DNA of 64,000 nt from contig CAZARU010000032.1 of the NCBI GenBank assembly GCA_964487605.1, positions 1 to 64,000 on the forward strand, read 5' to 3'. Shown here piece by piece: positions 51,226-60,700 of this stretch. Under the pieces are notes generated by a model that saw only the letters and a list, made by a program, of their open reading frames with translations, made no database searches and was not told the DNA's origin. Position 1 is the first letter of the stretch; every line of letters starts with the position of its first letter. Origin of the DNA: JAJDAH01 sp964487605 (GTDB lineage Bacteria; Myxococcota_A; Polyangia; Polyangiales; Polyangiaceae). The position numbers and the translations under genes are program-made.

Positions 51226-53592
51226 TCAGCGGTTTCGCGGAGCGCACCCACCGCGGCGCCGCCGCCTTCGACGCCCCTCGAGCACCAGCGCGCCGAGCAG
51301 CCATGCCGCGCCCATGGTGATGGGCGGGCGCGGCGCGACACGGCAGCCGCAGCCCCCCTCGCTCCGACCTCCGGTTCCCGCTTCCGCGGGGACGCACGTG
51401 CCCTGGCCCTGCCGCGTGTCGCAGACGGTCCCGAGGACGCAGTCGCTGGAGGCGCTGCAGGATTGGCGACACGCGCCGCTACCGCACTTGTACGGCGCGC
51501 ACTCGACGACCGTCCTGTCGTTTGCCTCGAACGTGTCCTCGTCGAGGCAGCGCCCCGTCGTCGGCAGGCACGCGCCCGTCGTCGACTCGCAGCGGAAACC
51601 CTCGACGCAGTCGGCGTCCCTCGCGCAGGACGAGCGGCACGTCGCGTCGTCGCAGGTGTAGGGCGAGCACGCGACCGGTGGGCGCGCGACGCAGCGGCCG
51701 CTCCCGTCGCACGCGGACGTCCGTGCGCTGCCTCCGGTGCACGCAGGAGCGCCGCACGACACGTCACCCGACGGGTAGCTGCAGACGCTCCGCGTCGTGC
51801 CGTCACAGGTGCCGGCACAACCCGCTCCGTCGTCGGCACAGGTGCCATGCTCGGGTCGCGGCGTGCCCGTCACTGCCGCGCAGGTGCCCTCGGTGCCCGC
51901 TCCATCGCACGCCTCGCAGACGCCTGCGCACTCGCTCTTGCAGCACACGCCGTCCCTGCAGAAGCCCGACGCGCAGTCCGCCGCGCCTTCACAGGGCTCC
52001 CCGGCGGTCCTGCGCAGCCTGCACTCCCCATCGTCGCAGAACGCCGCGGCCACGCACTGCGCGCCGGAGACGCACTGCGTGGCGCACTTGGCGCCGTCGC
52101 AACGGTAGAGGCCGCACGTCGTCGAGGCGCTCGTCCGACACGCGCCTGCGCCGTCGCACAGCGCGCCGGCGATGGAGCTCGTGCCTCCCGGATCATCGGC
52201 GCACACCGTGCCCCCGCAGGCCGTGCTCGCCGCGTAGCGCGCGCAGGCCCGCGCGCCGTCGCAGGTCCCGTTCGTGCCGCAGGAGGCCGGTCCCGCGTCC
52301 GGACACGCCCCAGCGGGACGCGCGCCCTTGCCGGCGTCGATGGCGTCGCAGGCCCCATCCGCCCCGCTGCCCTTCAGGGCGGCCGTGCAGGCCTCGCAGC
52401 TTCCGGCGCACGGAGTGTCGCAGCACACTTCGTCCACGCACAGCGCGGATGCGCACTCGCCGGGGTTCGTGCACGGCGCACCGTTCGGCTTCGCCGGAAG
52501 GCACGCACCACCATCGCAGAAGTGGCCCGGGACGCAGTGCGACGCGTTCGTGCAGGTGGTTCGACACGACGTCGCGTCGGCGCACCGGTAGGAGCCGGGA
52601 CACGCGACGCCCCCCGTCGGCAGGCAGGCGCCCGTACCGTCACACGTCTGGGGTTCCAGCAGCGTCGCAAGGACGCACTGCGCCGGGGCGCACACCGCGT
52701 CGGCAGGCCGGAGTCGGCAGGCGCCCGCGCCGTCACACTCGCCATCGGCACCACACGCCTGCTCGGCGGCGGCGTGACAATCGCCGTCGGGATCGGCGCC
52801 CGACGCGACGGGCTCACAGGTTCCATCGACGCCGTGCCCCTTCTTCACGGCAGAGCAGGCGACGCACGGGCCGGTGCACCCGGTGGCGCAGCAGACGCCA
52901 TCCACACAGACGCCGGACGAGCAGACGTTGCCGCACGACCCGCAGTTGTTCGGGTCCGTCTCGACGCGGACCTCGCAGCCGTCCGAGCCCCCGTTGCAGT
53001 CCGCCTGGCCGACGGAGCATCGACACGTCGTGCCGTCGCAGGTTTCGTTCGCGGCGCAGGGCGAGCCGCTACAGCCACCGCACACCCGCCGTTCGCAGCC
53101 GTTCGTCGGATCTCCGTCGCAGTCCTCGCGCCCCAGGGGGCACTGGTCGAAGATGCACGACCCGCCGGTGCAGGTCTGCCAAGTCTGGCAGCCCGCGCCG
53201 CACTGGCCGCAGTGCGCCGGATCGGCGTTGACGTCGGTCTCACAGCCGTTCGGCTTCTGGCCGTCGCAGTCACGCCACCGTGAGCTGCAGGCGAAGCTGC
53301 ACGCTCCCGCGACGCAGGTGGTGGCGCCGGCGGGGTTGGTGCAGCGGGCGTAGCACGCTCCGCAGTGATCGGGGTCCCCGAGGGTGCTCGTCTCACATCC
53401 GTTCGACGGATCGAGATCGCAGTCGCCCGTGCCGGCCGGACACGCTGCCTGCGCCACGATGCCCGAGGGCGCGTCCTCCGGACGTTCCCTCGCTACGTCG
53501 CTCGCGCAGGCCCCCGCGCTCAGCACGACGGCCAGGGCGGTGCCGCTCGAGCGCCACGCGCGCACCCCTCCGACGATCCGCGAGGTGCTCAC
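51226..53592 (-). CDS. Cys-rich exported protein with MYXO-CTERM-type tail
   Basis: 788 residues from a GTG that overlaps the receiver gene's stop (GTGA). Signal with Ala-Gly-Ala-Cys near residue 29. From about 50 to 735 run Cys-rich repeats of several types, one reading Asp-Gly-Val-Cys-Cys, Cys-Ala-Gly and Cys-Glu-Ala-Cys-Thr. The end is Gly-Gly-Cys-Gly-Cys-Arg-Val-Ala, a hydrophobic run and an Arg cluster of seven. Inferred: an anchored, disulphide-stabilised surface protein. Translational coupling to a stand-alone receiver is unusual and suggests a link between signalling and its expression. Confidence 0.87.
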   Translation of the reverse strand: MSTSRIVGGVRAWRSSGTALAVVLSAGACASDVARERPEDAPSGIVAQAACPAGTGDCDLDPSNGCETSTLGDPDHCGACYARCTNPAGATTCVAGACSFACSSRWRDCDGQKPNGCETDVNADPAHCGQCGAGCQTWQTCTGGSCIFDQCPLGREDCDGDPTNGCERRVCGGCSGSPCAANETCDGTTCRCSVGQADCNGGSDGCEVRVETDPNNCGSCGNVCSSGVCVDGVCCATGCTGPCVACSAVKKGHGVDGTCEPVASGADPDGDCHAAAEQACGADGECDGAGACRLRPADAVCAPAQCVLATLLEPQTCDGTGACLPTGGVACPGSYRCADATSCRTTCTNASHCVPGHFCDGGACLPAKPNGAPCTNPGECASALCVDEVCCDTPCAGSCEACTAALKGSGADGACDAIDAGKGARPAGACPDAGPASCGTNGTCDGARACARYAASTACGGTVCADDPGGTSSIAGALCDGAGACRTSASTTCGLYRCDGAKCATQCVSGAQCVAAAFCDDGECRLRRTAGEPCEGAADCASGFCRDGVCCKSECAGVCEACDGAGTEGTCAAVTGTPRPEHGTCADDGAGCAGTCDGTTRSVCSYPSGDVSCGAPACTGGSARTSACDGSGRCVARPPVACSPYTCDDATCRSSCARDADCVEGFRCESTTGACLPTTGRCLDEDTFEANDRTVVECAPYKCGSGACRQSCSASSDCVLGTVCDTRQGQGTCVPAEAGTGGRSEGGCGCRVAPRPPITMGAAWLLGALVLEGRRRRRRRGGCAPRNR

Positions 53593-54026
53593 CGCTCGCC
53601 GCACGCTCGCGTGGGGTGCCAGGTGGCCGCGTCCGCGGCGCGGACCACCTCCTCGGTCACTGCGGACGCCGATTCCGTCTTTGCAAAGAAGGGGCCGACC
53701 TGCTTCGCCCGCGCGACGAGCACGGCGTCGGTCGTGCCGGAAAGGAAGACGACGCGGCGCACGATCCCGCGCGCCAGGAGCAGGTGGGCGAGGTCCACGC
53801 CGCTGCCGTCACCGAGCTCGAGATCGAGGAGCGCGCAGGCGTACCGCCGCGTGGCCGCGGACGCCGCGCCGAAGGACGCCGCGACGTCGACGACGCAGTC
53901 GTGCATCCGGAGCCGGCGGGCGAGCGAGCGCCGGATCTGCGGGTCGTCATCCACGACCAGCACCGCGCGCGGCTGCCAGGGAAGGGCGTGCGAGCGAGCC
54001 ACGACGAGGGACACGCAGGGAGTCAC
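53589..54026 (-). CDS. stand-alone response-regulator receiver protein
   Basis: 145 residues. Receiver fold with Asp26-Asp27-Asp28, phospho-acceptor Asp68 (Leu-Leu-Asp-Leu-Glu), Thr98/Thr99 in Leu-Ser-Gly-Thr-Thr and Lys116. No output domain, as in CheY-like and Spo0F-like proteins. No histidine kinase is adjacent, so its donor is unlinked. The gene is translationally joined to the Cys-rich surface-protein gene. Confidence 0.85.
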   Translation of the reverse strand: MTPCVSLVVARSHALPWQPRAVLVVDDDPQIRRSLARRLRMHDCVVDVAASFGAASAATRRYACALLDLELGDGSGVDLAHLLLARGIVRRVVFLSGTTDAVLVARAKQVGPFFAKTESASAVTEEVVRAADAATWHPTRACGER

Positions 54027-54127
54027 GAGGGGCCGTCCGTCCTTGGGTTGCCCCGGGCGAATCCGTCACCCCCCCGGTCACGATCTGCGCGGTTCGACCG
54101 GCGGCGGCGCCCGAGCCGAGCGTCCCG

Positions 54128-55453
54128 TCAGGGCCAGAGGCCGTAGACGTCGAACGGAAACGTGATGAACTCCTGCGAGAACTGCGCCCCTTGCCCCAGG
54201 CGGTTGTCACCCCAGCAGACGACCGCACCGGTCGATCGCGCGGCGCATGCGTGCGCGTCGCCCGCGCCGAGCGCTTCGGCGTTCGCGAGCTCGTGCGCCG
54301 GCGTCGGGCGAGGGGAGCACGGCGTCGCCGCGCCGGCCCTCGTGCAGGTGGCGACCGGTGTGCTGCTGTTGCCCAGCTGCTCGGTCTGGTCGTCGCCCCA
54401 GCACCACGTGGCCCCCGAGTCCTCGGCCACGCAGGTGAACGCGTCGCCCGTCGCGACGTGCGCCGCGTCGCCCAGATCGGAGACGACCGTCGGCTCTCGG
54501 GCGCAAGGCTCACCGGAGCAGTCGGCCAGTGCCGTCGAGCCCACGCCGAGCTGCCCCGACGCGTGCGAGCCCCAGCAGCGGACTCCGCCGCCGGCCACGA
54601 CGGCGCACCCGTGCCGACCGCCCAGGGCGAGCGTCACGACCCCCGGCACCGACACGCGCGTCGGCGCCGAGACGGTCTCGCTCGTCAGGGCGACGCCGGC
54701 CTCGCCGTGCGTGTTCGCTCCGAAGCAGTGAGCGACGCCTCCCCGCGAGATGGCGCAGGTCGAGAACGCGCCCAGCGCCACGGACTCGACGTCTTCGGGC
54801 AGCGGCACGGTCCGCGGGGAGCGCGCGCACGCGACCGTCCCGACACCGAGCGTCTCGCCGTCGCGCCCCGCGGGAATGGGGCACTGGTCGAGTTCGGACG
54901 GCTCGATCCCGAGCTGACCGCGATCCCCGAGGCCCCAGCACACGAGCTCGGTGCCCGCCACCGCACAGGAGTGCCACGCCCCACCGGCGACGCGCGTCGC
55001 TCCCGTCACGCCGACTTCGGCGGGCGTTGGGTGCGGATCCGGATCGCTCGTGCCGCGGCCGAGCTGGCCGTAGGCGTCGTCGCCCCAGCACGCCACGTCG
55101 CCTTCGGGCGTAACCAGGCAGCCGTGACGCCGGCCGAGCGCGAGGGCGCTCGCCGGCGGCAGCACGTCGTTTCGAGGCGCGACCTCGCACGCCACGCCGC
55201 CGCAGTCGTCGTGCGCCACGGCGGGATCGACGCCGACCTGTCCGCGATCGGCGCGTCCCCAGCACACGATGCGCTGGTCCCGGAGCGCGCAGGTGGAGTC
55301 CCCGCCGAGCGCCAGTCGCACCGTGGACGACCCGCCCGCGTCTGCGTCGCCCGCGTCGGTGCGCTGCCCGCCGTCCTCCAAGTCACCGCCCAGGTCGAGG
55401 ACCGGAGAGCACGCCAGCGAGAGCGCCGCGAAGAGGACGATCTCACGGGCCAC
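54128..55453 (-). CDS. RCC1-type beta-propeller lipoprotein
   Basis: 441 residues. Lipobox Leu-Ser-Leu-Ala-Cys (Cys15) and an Asp/Ala linker are followed by about eight RCC1-type repeats, each with a Val-Cys-Trp-Gly core and Gly-Gln-Leu-Gly. Extra Cys pairs (Cys-Ala-Leu, Cys-Trp-Gly) probably form disulphides within blades. Known: bacterial RCC1-like propellers are surface-exposed binding proteins. It is the last gene of the sigma-factor operon; its GTG overlaps the anti-sigma-like stop by 11 bases. Confidence 0.87.
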   Translation of the reverse strand: MAREIVLFAALSLACSPVLDLGGDLEDGGQRTDAGDADAGGSSTVRLALGGDSTCALRDQRIVCWGRADRGQVGVDPAVAHDDCGGVACEVAPRNDVLPPASALALGRRHGCLVTPEGDVACWGDDAYGQLGRGTSDPDPHPTPAEVGVTGATRVAGGAWHSCAVAGTELVCWGLGDRGQLGIEPSELDQCPIPAGRDGETLGVGTVACARSPRTVPLPEDVESVALGAFSTCAISRGGVAHCFGANTHGEAGVALTSETVSAPTRVSVPGVVTLALGGRHGCAVVAGGGVRCWGSHASGQLGVGSTALADCSGEPCAREPTVVSDLGDAAHVATGDAFTCVAEDSGATWCWGDDQTEQLGNSSTPVATCTRAGAATPCSPRPTPAHELANAEALGAGDAHACAARSTGAVVCWGDNRLGQGAQFSQEFITFPFDVYGLWP

Positions 55454-56156
55454 CGGCACCGCCGTCGCCGCGCGCGCGCAAGGCGAGTGCACGAGCACGC
55501 AGCGCGTTGCGCTCCTCGGTGAGCTGGCCATCGGGGAACCGTCGCGCGTGCTCGGCCAGCGCGCCGAGCGCGCCGTCGGCCTGCCCTCGAGCCAGGGCGC
55601 TCTGCGCCCGCATGATCAGCGCGTTCTCCTCGCCCAGCGCTCGGTCGCGCGCGCCGCGATCTGCCGTGGGCGGAGCGACGGGCTCCGGCGCTCGGTGCCG
55701 TGGCGCCGTCGCTGGAGGCGCGAGGCCCGGAACGGCCGTGGCTTCGGCGCGAGGCGCGGCGTCGTGGAGCACCGCGGCGCGAGGCTCGGAAGACGGCCGG
55801 GCCTCGGCGGCGCCGATCGCTCGGGATGGCGTCGACGGCGCGGCGTCCGGGCCGCCGCCGAAGAGCACCGCGTGTCCGACGCCGCCCACGGCGATCCCTC
55901 CGGCGAAGATCGCCACCGCGAGGGGCTTCGAGAGGCTGCTCGCGAGCGAACCGACGTCGGCACCTGTGGGTCCCGGCGCACCGCCGTCCGCGCCGCTTCC
56001 GCCTTCGTTCCCGTCGTCGAAGCCGCCGCCACCGACGGAGGCCTTCAGGCGCTCGAAGACGTGGTTCATCTCGTCGGGCGTCGGCCCCGGTCGCGTCTGT
56101 TCCGCCTCGAGCAGGCGGAGCAGCTTCGGATCGAGCGGATCGGGTGCGTCGGTCAC
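55443..56156 (-). CDS. anti-sigma-like single-pass membrane protein
   Basis: 237 residues. The cytoplasmic N-terminus (about 1-70) is acidic, followed by a membrane helix near 73-93 and a periplasmic part with an Ala/Pro linker and a TPR-like helical end (about 165-237). No zinc-binding HxxxCxxC motif is seen. The case for an anti-sigma role is the GTGA overlap with an ECF sigma gene, the single helix and the size. It could equally be a membrane partner of another kind. Confidence 0.7.
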   Translation of the reverse strand: MTDAPDPLDPKLLRLLEAEQTRPGPTPDEMNHVFERLKASVGGGGFDDGNEGGSGADGGAPGPTGADVGSLASSLSKPLAVAIFAGGIAVGGVGHAVLFGGGPDAAPSTPSRAIGAAEARPSSEPRAAVLHDAAPRAEATAVPGLAPPATAPRHRAPEPVAPPTADRGARDRALGEENALIMRAQSALARGQADGALGALAEHARRFPDGQLTEERNALRARALALRARGDGGAGGP

Positions 56157-56689
56157 GTGGCCTCCGGGTCCAGCTCGCGAACGGCCTCGGCGAATTCCTT
56201 GCGCGCCAGCCGAAGGCGCGAGTAGCCCGTGTTGAGCGGAATCTCCAGCGCCGTGGCGATCTCGGGCATCGTGTGTCCCTCGATGTCGTGCATCACGAGC
56301 ACGGGCCGGCGCTCGTCGGCGACGCGGTCCAGGGCGCGCAGCACCAGGCGCCGTGCCTGGTGCGTCGCGACCTGCTCCTCCGCGTCCGGGCTGGAGTCCA
56401 CGCGCTCCACCTCGTCGTCGGGTGTCTCGCGCCGGTTGCGCGCCAGGCGCCGGTAGTCGGAGGCGGTCCTGCTGGCGATGCCGAAGAGCCACGGCCGGAC
56501 GGGTCTCGTCGAGTCGTACACGTCGAGGCGGCGGTGGAAGGTCAGAAAGACTTCGTGGGCTTGGTCCGCGAGATCGGCTTCGCGCACGCCGAGGCGTCTG
56601 AGCGCGTTCCACACGTAACCAATCTCCGCCTTGAAGATCCTCTCGAAGTCCTCGCTGATGAGTCGGGGCGAGTCCCGCTCATCCGTCAC
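56153..56689 (-). CDS. ECF-family RNA polymerase sigma factor
   Basis: 178 residues, normal for ECF. Sigma-2 region about 15-85 (Asp-Gln-Ala-His-Glu-Val-Phe-Leu-Thr and Arg-Pro-Trp-Leu-Phe-Gly-Ile-Ala), sigma-4 helix-turn-helix about 115-168 (Gly-His-Thr-Met-Pro-Glu-Ile-Ala). The gene starts with a GTG overlapping the stop of the exported-protein gene (GTGA) and ends with GTGA overlap into the anti-sigma-like gene. This places it in the middle of a tightly coupled four-gene operon. Confidence 0.92.
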   Translation of the reverse strand: MTDERDSPRLISEDFERIFKAEIGYVWNALRRLGVREADLADQAHEVFLTFHRRLDVYDSTRPVRPWLFGIASRTASDYRRLARNRRETPDDEVERVDSSPDAEEQVATHQARRLVLRALDRVADERRPVLVMHDIEGHTMPEIATALEIPLNTGYSRLRLARKEFAEAVRELDPEAT

Positions 56690-57693
56690 GGGAACTCCCC
56701 CAGGACGCCGATCTCGATGGAGAGACCGGCCGGCGGCTGACGCCAAGCCTGCTGGCCGTCCAGGACGAGGACGGGTCGCGACAGCGCGTACGCACCCTCC
56801 ACGCGCGCGGCGGCGACGAGCGGCGCGACGAGCGGGAGCTCCGGGCCGAGTGCTGCACCCACGCTGGCAGTGATGCCCGAGTCGTCGCGAGGCGCGGACA
56901 CCCGCCCACCGCGTCCGGAGATGCGCCCGACGGTGCCCACGGCGCACGCCGCCAGCACTCCGGCGTGCCAGCACGGATTCAGCGCCACGGAGGTCGTCTG
57001 GACCTCCAGGGTGCCACCGGCCGCGTCGGACTCGGCGCGGGCATGGTACCGGCCTTCCAAGCCCACGCTGAGCGAGCCGCCCCGGCCCCCGACCTCGAGC
57101 GCGCCGCCCGCCGCGGGCGTCGGCGTCTCTCCCACGGAGCCCCGTCCCGAGAGGCGAACCCTCCACGTGAGGCCGGCAGCGCTCTCGGTCGTAGGGGCGA
57201 CGGGTAGTGCGGTGTCGGCGGGGGGTGCAGGTGCCGGCGCCGGAGGCCGCGCCGCCGGGGGGACCGAGCCGGGGGACGCTCGGGGCTCTTGCTTCGGGGG
57301 TTCCTTGGCGGCCGCTCGCTCGCGGCCGACACCGAGGGGATCGATGTCGATGCCGATCGCCAGCGCGGCCGAGCGGCCCAGCTCCGCGCAGTCGTTCGTC
57401 GCGGAGGCGATCTGGCGGAGCTTTTCCTCGCCGGTGTCGGTGGTGATCCGCAGCTCGGCGATCAGCCGCCCCTGGCGGCGCACGAACGCCAGGCGAATCG
57501 GCCGCCCTCCGTCGCGGAAAGGCACGTACCCGAGCTGTGCGGCGACGGAGTCGCGCACCTCGACCTCGTCCGGGCAGTCGTCGGTACCTTCACCGTGCTG
57601 GAGCACGAGGTGCGCCGTAGGCGGCTCCTCGCCGTGCGCCGCGGACGTCAGCGTCAGCGCGAGCGCCGCGATCCGCGGCCGAGGCACGTACAT
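56686..57693 (-). CDS. exported protein with duplicated-Cys N-terminal domain, first gene of the sigma operon
   Basis: 335 residues. Signal cut near Ala-His-Gly (about 21). The N-domain has Asp-Asp-Cys-Pro-Asp-Glu and, about 60 residues on, Asn-Asp-Cys-Ala-Glu-Leu then Ala-Leu-Ala-Ile-Gly-Ile-Asp-Ile-Asp-Pro, a pairing I associate with uncharacterised myxobacterial proteins encoded near ECF sigma genes. A Pro-rich linker precedes a beta-rich C-domain (about 175-335) that may be an outer-membrane barrel. Leaderless-type -10 box TATGAT is 8 bases upstream. Inferred: the envelope sensor for the sigma system. Confidence 0.75.
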   Translation of the reverse strand: MYVPRPRIAALALTLTSAAHGEEPPTAHLVLQHGEGTDDCPDEVEVRDSVAAQLGYVPFRDGGRPIRLAFVRRQGRLIAELRITTDTGEEKLRQIASATNDCAELGRSAALAIGIDIDPLGVGRERAAAKEPPKQEPRASPGSVPPAARPPAPAPAPPADTALPVAPTTESAAGLTWRVRLSGRGSVGETPTPAAGGALEVGGRGGSLSVGLEGRYHARAESDAAGGTLEVQTTSVALNPCWHAGVLAACAVGTVGRISGRGGRVSAPRDDSGITASVGAALGPELPLVAPLVAAARVEGAYALSRPVLVLDGQQAWRQPPAGLSIEIGVLGEFP

Positions 57694-57701
57694 CGGCGCG
57701 G

Positions 57702-57707
57702 ATCATA
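57702..57707 (-). promoter_or_regulatory. -10 box TATGAT of the sigma operon, leaderless start
   Basis: TATGAT (five of six consensus bases) ends 8 bases before the ATG at 57693. Confidence 0.55.
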
Positions 57708-57747
57708 GAGCGGAACTCGCGCCATGGGGTAGGCGGGGGCCCGCGCC

Positions 57748-60700
57748 TCACCGCGCGTGATGCGGGGGCGCCGCGCGCCGGCGACCGAGGAGCGCCAGCG
57801 CAGCCAGCGACAGCGCCAGCGGGACGCCGCCGACGGGCCGAGGATTCGCCGTCCGGCAGCCGCATCCGCCGTCGTCGCCGCTCGATGCGGGAGCGCCGCC
57901 CGGATCCGCGCCGCCGCTCGAACCCGCGTCGACCGCGGCCCCGGCTCCGCCGCTACCGGCGCTGGCACCGACGCCCGAGCCGGCCGTTCCAGCGTCGGGA
58001 CTCGCCCCACCGGCGCCCGCCGACGCACCCGCCGCTCCACCGCTCGCGGTCGATCCCGCGCCTCCGGCGAGCCCGGCGGCGCCTGCCGCTCCGGCGCTTC
58101 CGCTCGCGCCGCCACCTGCTCCCGCGGTGCCACCTGCACCGCCGGCGCCACACGAGGCGTCGAACGTGCCGGCACACACGCCCGCGCCGCTGCACTCGTC
58201 GTCGAAGGTGCACACGTCTCCGTCGTCGCAGGTCGTACCGACCAGGCGCGGAGCGTAGTCGCACGTGCCACCCGTGCACGTGCCCACGTCGTTGAAGCAA
58301 GGGCCGGGAGAGCTGGCGCACGTCACGCCGATGCACGGATCCCCGAGGCACAGCCCCGACGCGGAGTCGCACCCCGCCGTGCAGACCGCATCCTGGGGCG
58401 CGTAGCTGCAGACTCCGGCCGAGCACGAGCCGCCCGTCTCGAACGTGCGTGAGGTCGCGGCGTCGAGGCACTGGGCCGCCGGCGGCGAGTTGCACGAAAC
58501 CGGCTCGCCCGCGCAGGCGCCCGACGAATCGCAGGCGTCGAGGGTCGTGCAGGCGTCCCCGTCGTCGCAGCTCGTTCCAGCGAGTCGCAGCGCGTAGCTG
58601 CAGCTTCCGGCGGTGCACGTCCCGACGGACTGGTGGCACTGCGACGGCGGCGAGACGCACGTGACCCCCGCGCAGGGGTCGCCGTTGCACAGGCCGCTCG
58701 GCGCGTTGCAGCCGTTCGCGCACGACGTCGTCGTCGGCGCATATTGGCAGGTGCCGGCGGTGCAGGTGCCCACCGCGGCGTAGGTCGTCGACTGGGTCGC
58801 GGTCGTGCACGACGCTGGCGGCGGCGTGTTGCACACCAGCGGCGTGCCCGCGCACGCGCCTCCGCCGCTGCACTGATCCACCGCGGTGCAGGCGTTCCCG
58901 TCGTTGCACGCGGCGCCCGCGGGCTTCAGCGCGTAGGAGCAAGTGCCGGCGTTGCACGTCCCGGGGCTCTGGTGGCACGAGGAGGGCGGCGAGGCGCACG
59001 TCACGCCGGCGCAAGGATCACTGGCGCAGAGCCCCGTGCTCGAGTTGCAGCCGGCCACGCACGTCGTGTCTGCCGTCGTGAACGTGCACGTTCCGCTGAC
59101 GCACTGTCCGTTGGACGACGTGCGAGAGACGGTGGGCGTGAAGCACACTGGTCCCGGCGGCGTGCACACGATGGTACTTCCGCGGCACGCCCCGGCGCCG
59201 TTGCACACGTCGTCGCTGGTGCACGCGACGCCGTCGTCGCACTTGGTACCCGCTGCCGAGGGCGTCGTGGTGCATCCGACTCCGACCGTGCAGGCGTCGA
59301 CGGTGCACGGGTCGGAGTCGTCGCAGGTGATCGGTGGGCCCGAGGGCTTGCACAAGGAGCCCGAGCACTCGTCCGAGCCGTTGCAAGGATCGCCGTCGTT
59401 GCACGCCTGGCCGTCGAGGGGCGCGTTGACGCAGCCGGTTGCCGGGACGCAGGAGTCGCTGGTGCACGGGTTCGAGTCGTTGCACGAGATCGGCGACCCA
59501 GGCGTACACACGCCTGGCGACAGGCATCGCTCGTCGCCGTTGCAGGCGTTGCCGTCCGGACACGGCGTTCCCAGGGACACGGGAACGTTCTGGCACCCGG
59601 ACGCCGGCGAGCACGAGTCGGCGGTGCACGGGTTGGCGTCGTTGCACGTCGGCGGGGTTCCGCTCTGGCAGACGCCACCCGCACTGCACGTCTCCGCGCC
59701 GTTGCAGGCGTTGCCGTCGGTGCACGAGGAGCCCGCCGGCAGGTTCGTGTGCGTGCAGCCGGTCGCCGGATTGCAGGCGTCCGTGGTGCACGGGTTGGTG
59801 TCCGCGCAGTTGAGCACGCTGCCGGCCTGGCACACGCCGCCGGCGTTGCAGGTCTCGGCGCCGTTACAGAGGTTGCCGTCCGCGCACGACGTGCCCGCCG
59901 CCACGTTGCTGAAGACGCAGCCCGACGCGGGGGCGCACGAGTCGGTGGTGCACGGGTTGCCGTCCGCACACGTCAGCGGCGTACCGGGGGAGCAGGTGCC
60001 GCCGGCCGTGCAGGTTTCTGCGCCGTTGCAGGCGTTGCCGTCCGTGCAGCTCGTGCCCGCGGGGACCAGCCCGCACGCGTTCAGCGTGCAGGCACGGCAC
60101 GTTGCGCAGGTCGTGCTGGGCCCGCACGACGGACCGACGATGGCGAAGTCCGCAGTGCAGTCGTCCGTGTCGACCCCGGGAGCCACGCGCGCTGCGACGG
60201 CGTTCGAAGTGGGCGCGGGGATGAGCGGGGTGACGCCCGGAGCAGTGCCGTTGCCCCAGGTGACGACGTCGAGGATCGTCCACGTCGGGTCGACGACGAG
60301 GATCTGGTCGCCCGGATCGTTCAGACCCATGGCGGTCGTCGACCACCCCGTCGCGGGTAGGGCGTCGGGGACGGTCGGTGACGAGCCGTTGGTCTCGGCA
60401 TTCGGGGCGACGCCGAAGAACGTCTGATACGACGCGCCGTTCGTCGCCAGGAAGTAGAGACCGCCCGCAGCGATGGAACCTGCCGGCAGCGAGGCCAGGC
60501 CTTCCCCGTCGTCCGGCTCCTCCGAGTCGCCCACCTTGAAGTCCTGCGGGTTGAGCGTGAACGGCGTGTTGTTCCGGATGGCGACCCAGTCCCCGGTAGC
60601 GGCGGTGCCCGCGGAAGAGAACCGCTCCACCGCGAGCGGTGCGACGACCTCGCCGTTCGCGGCGAAGAAGACGTCGATCCAGTCGTTCACGGTGCTGTCG

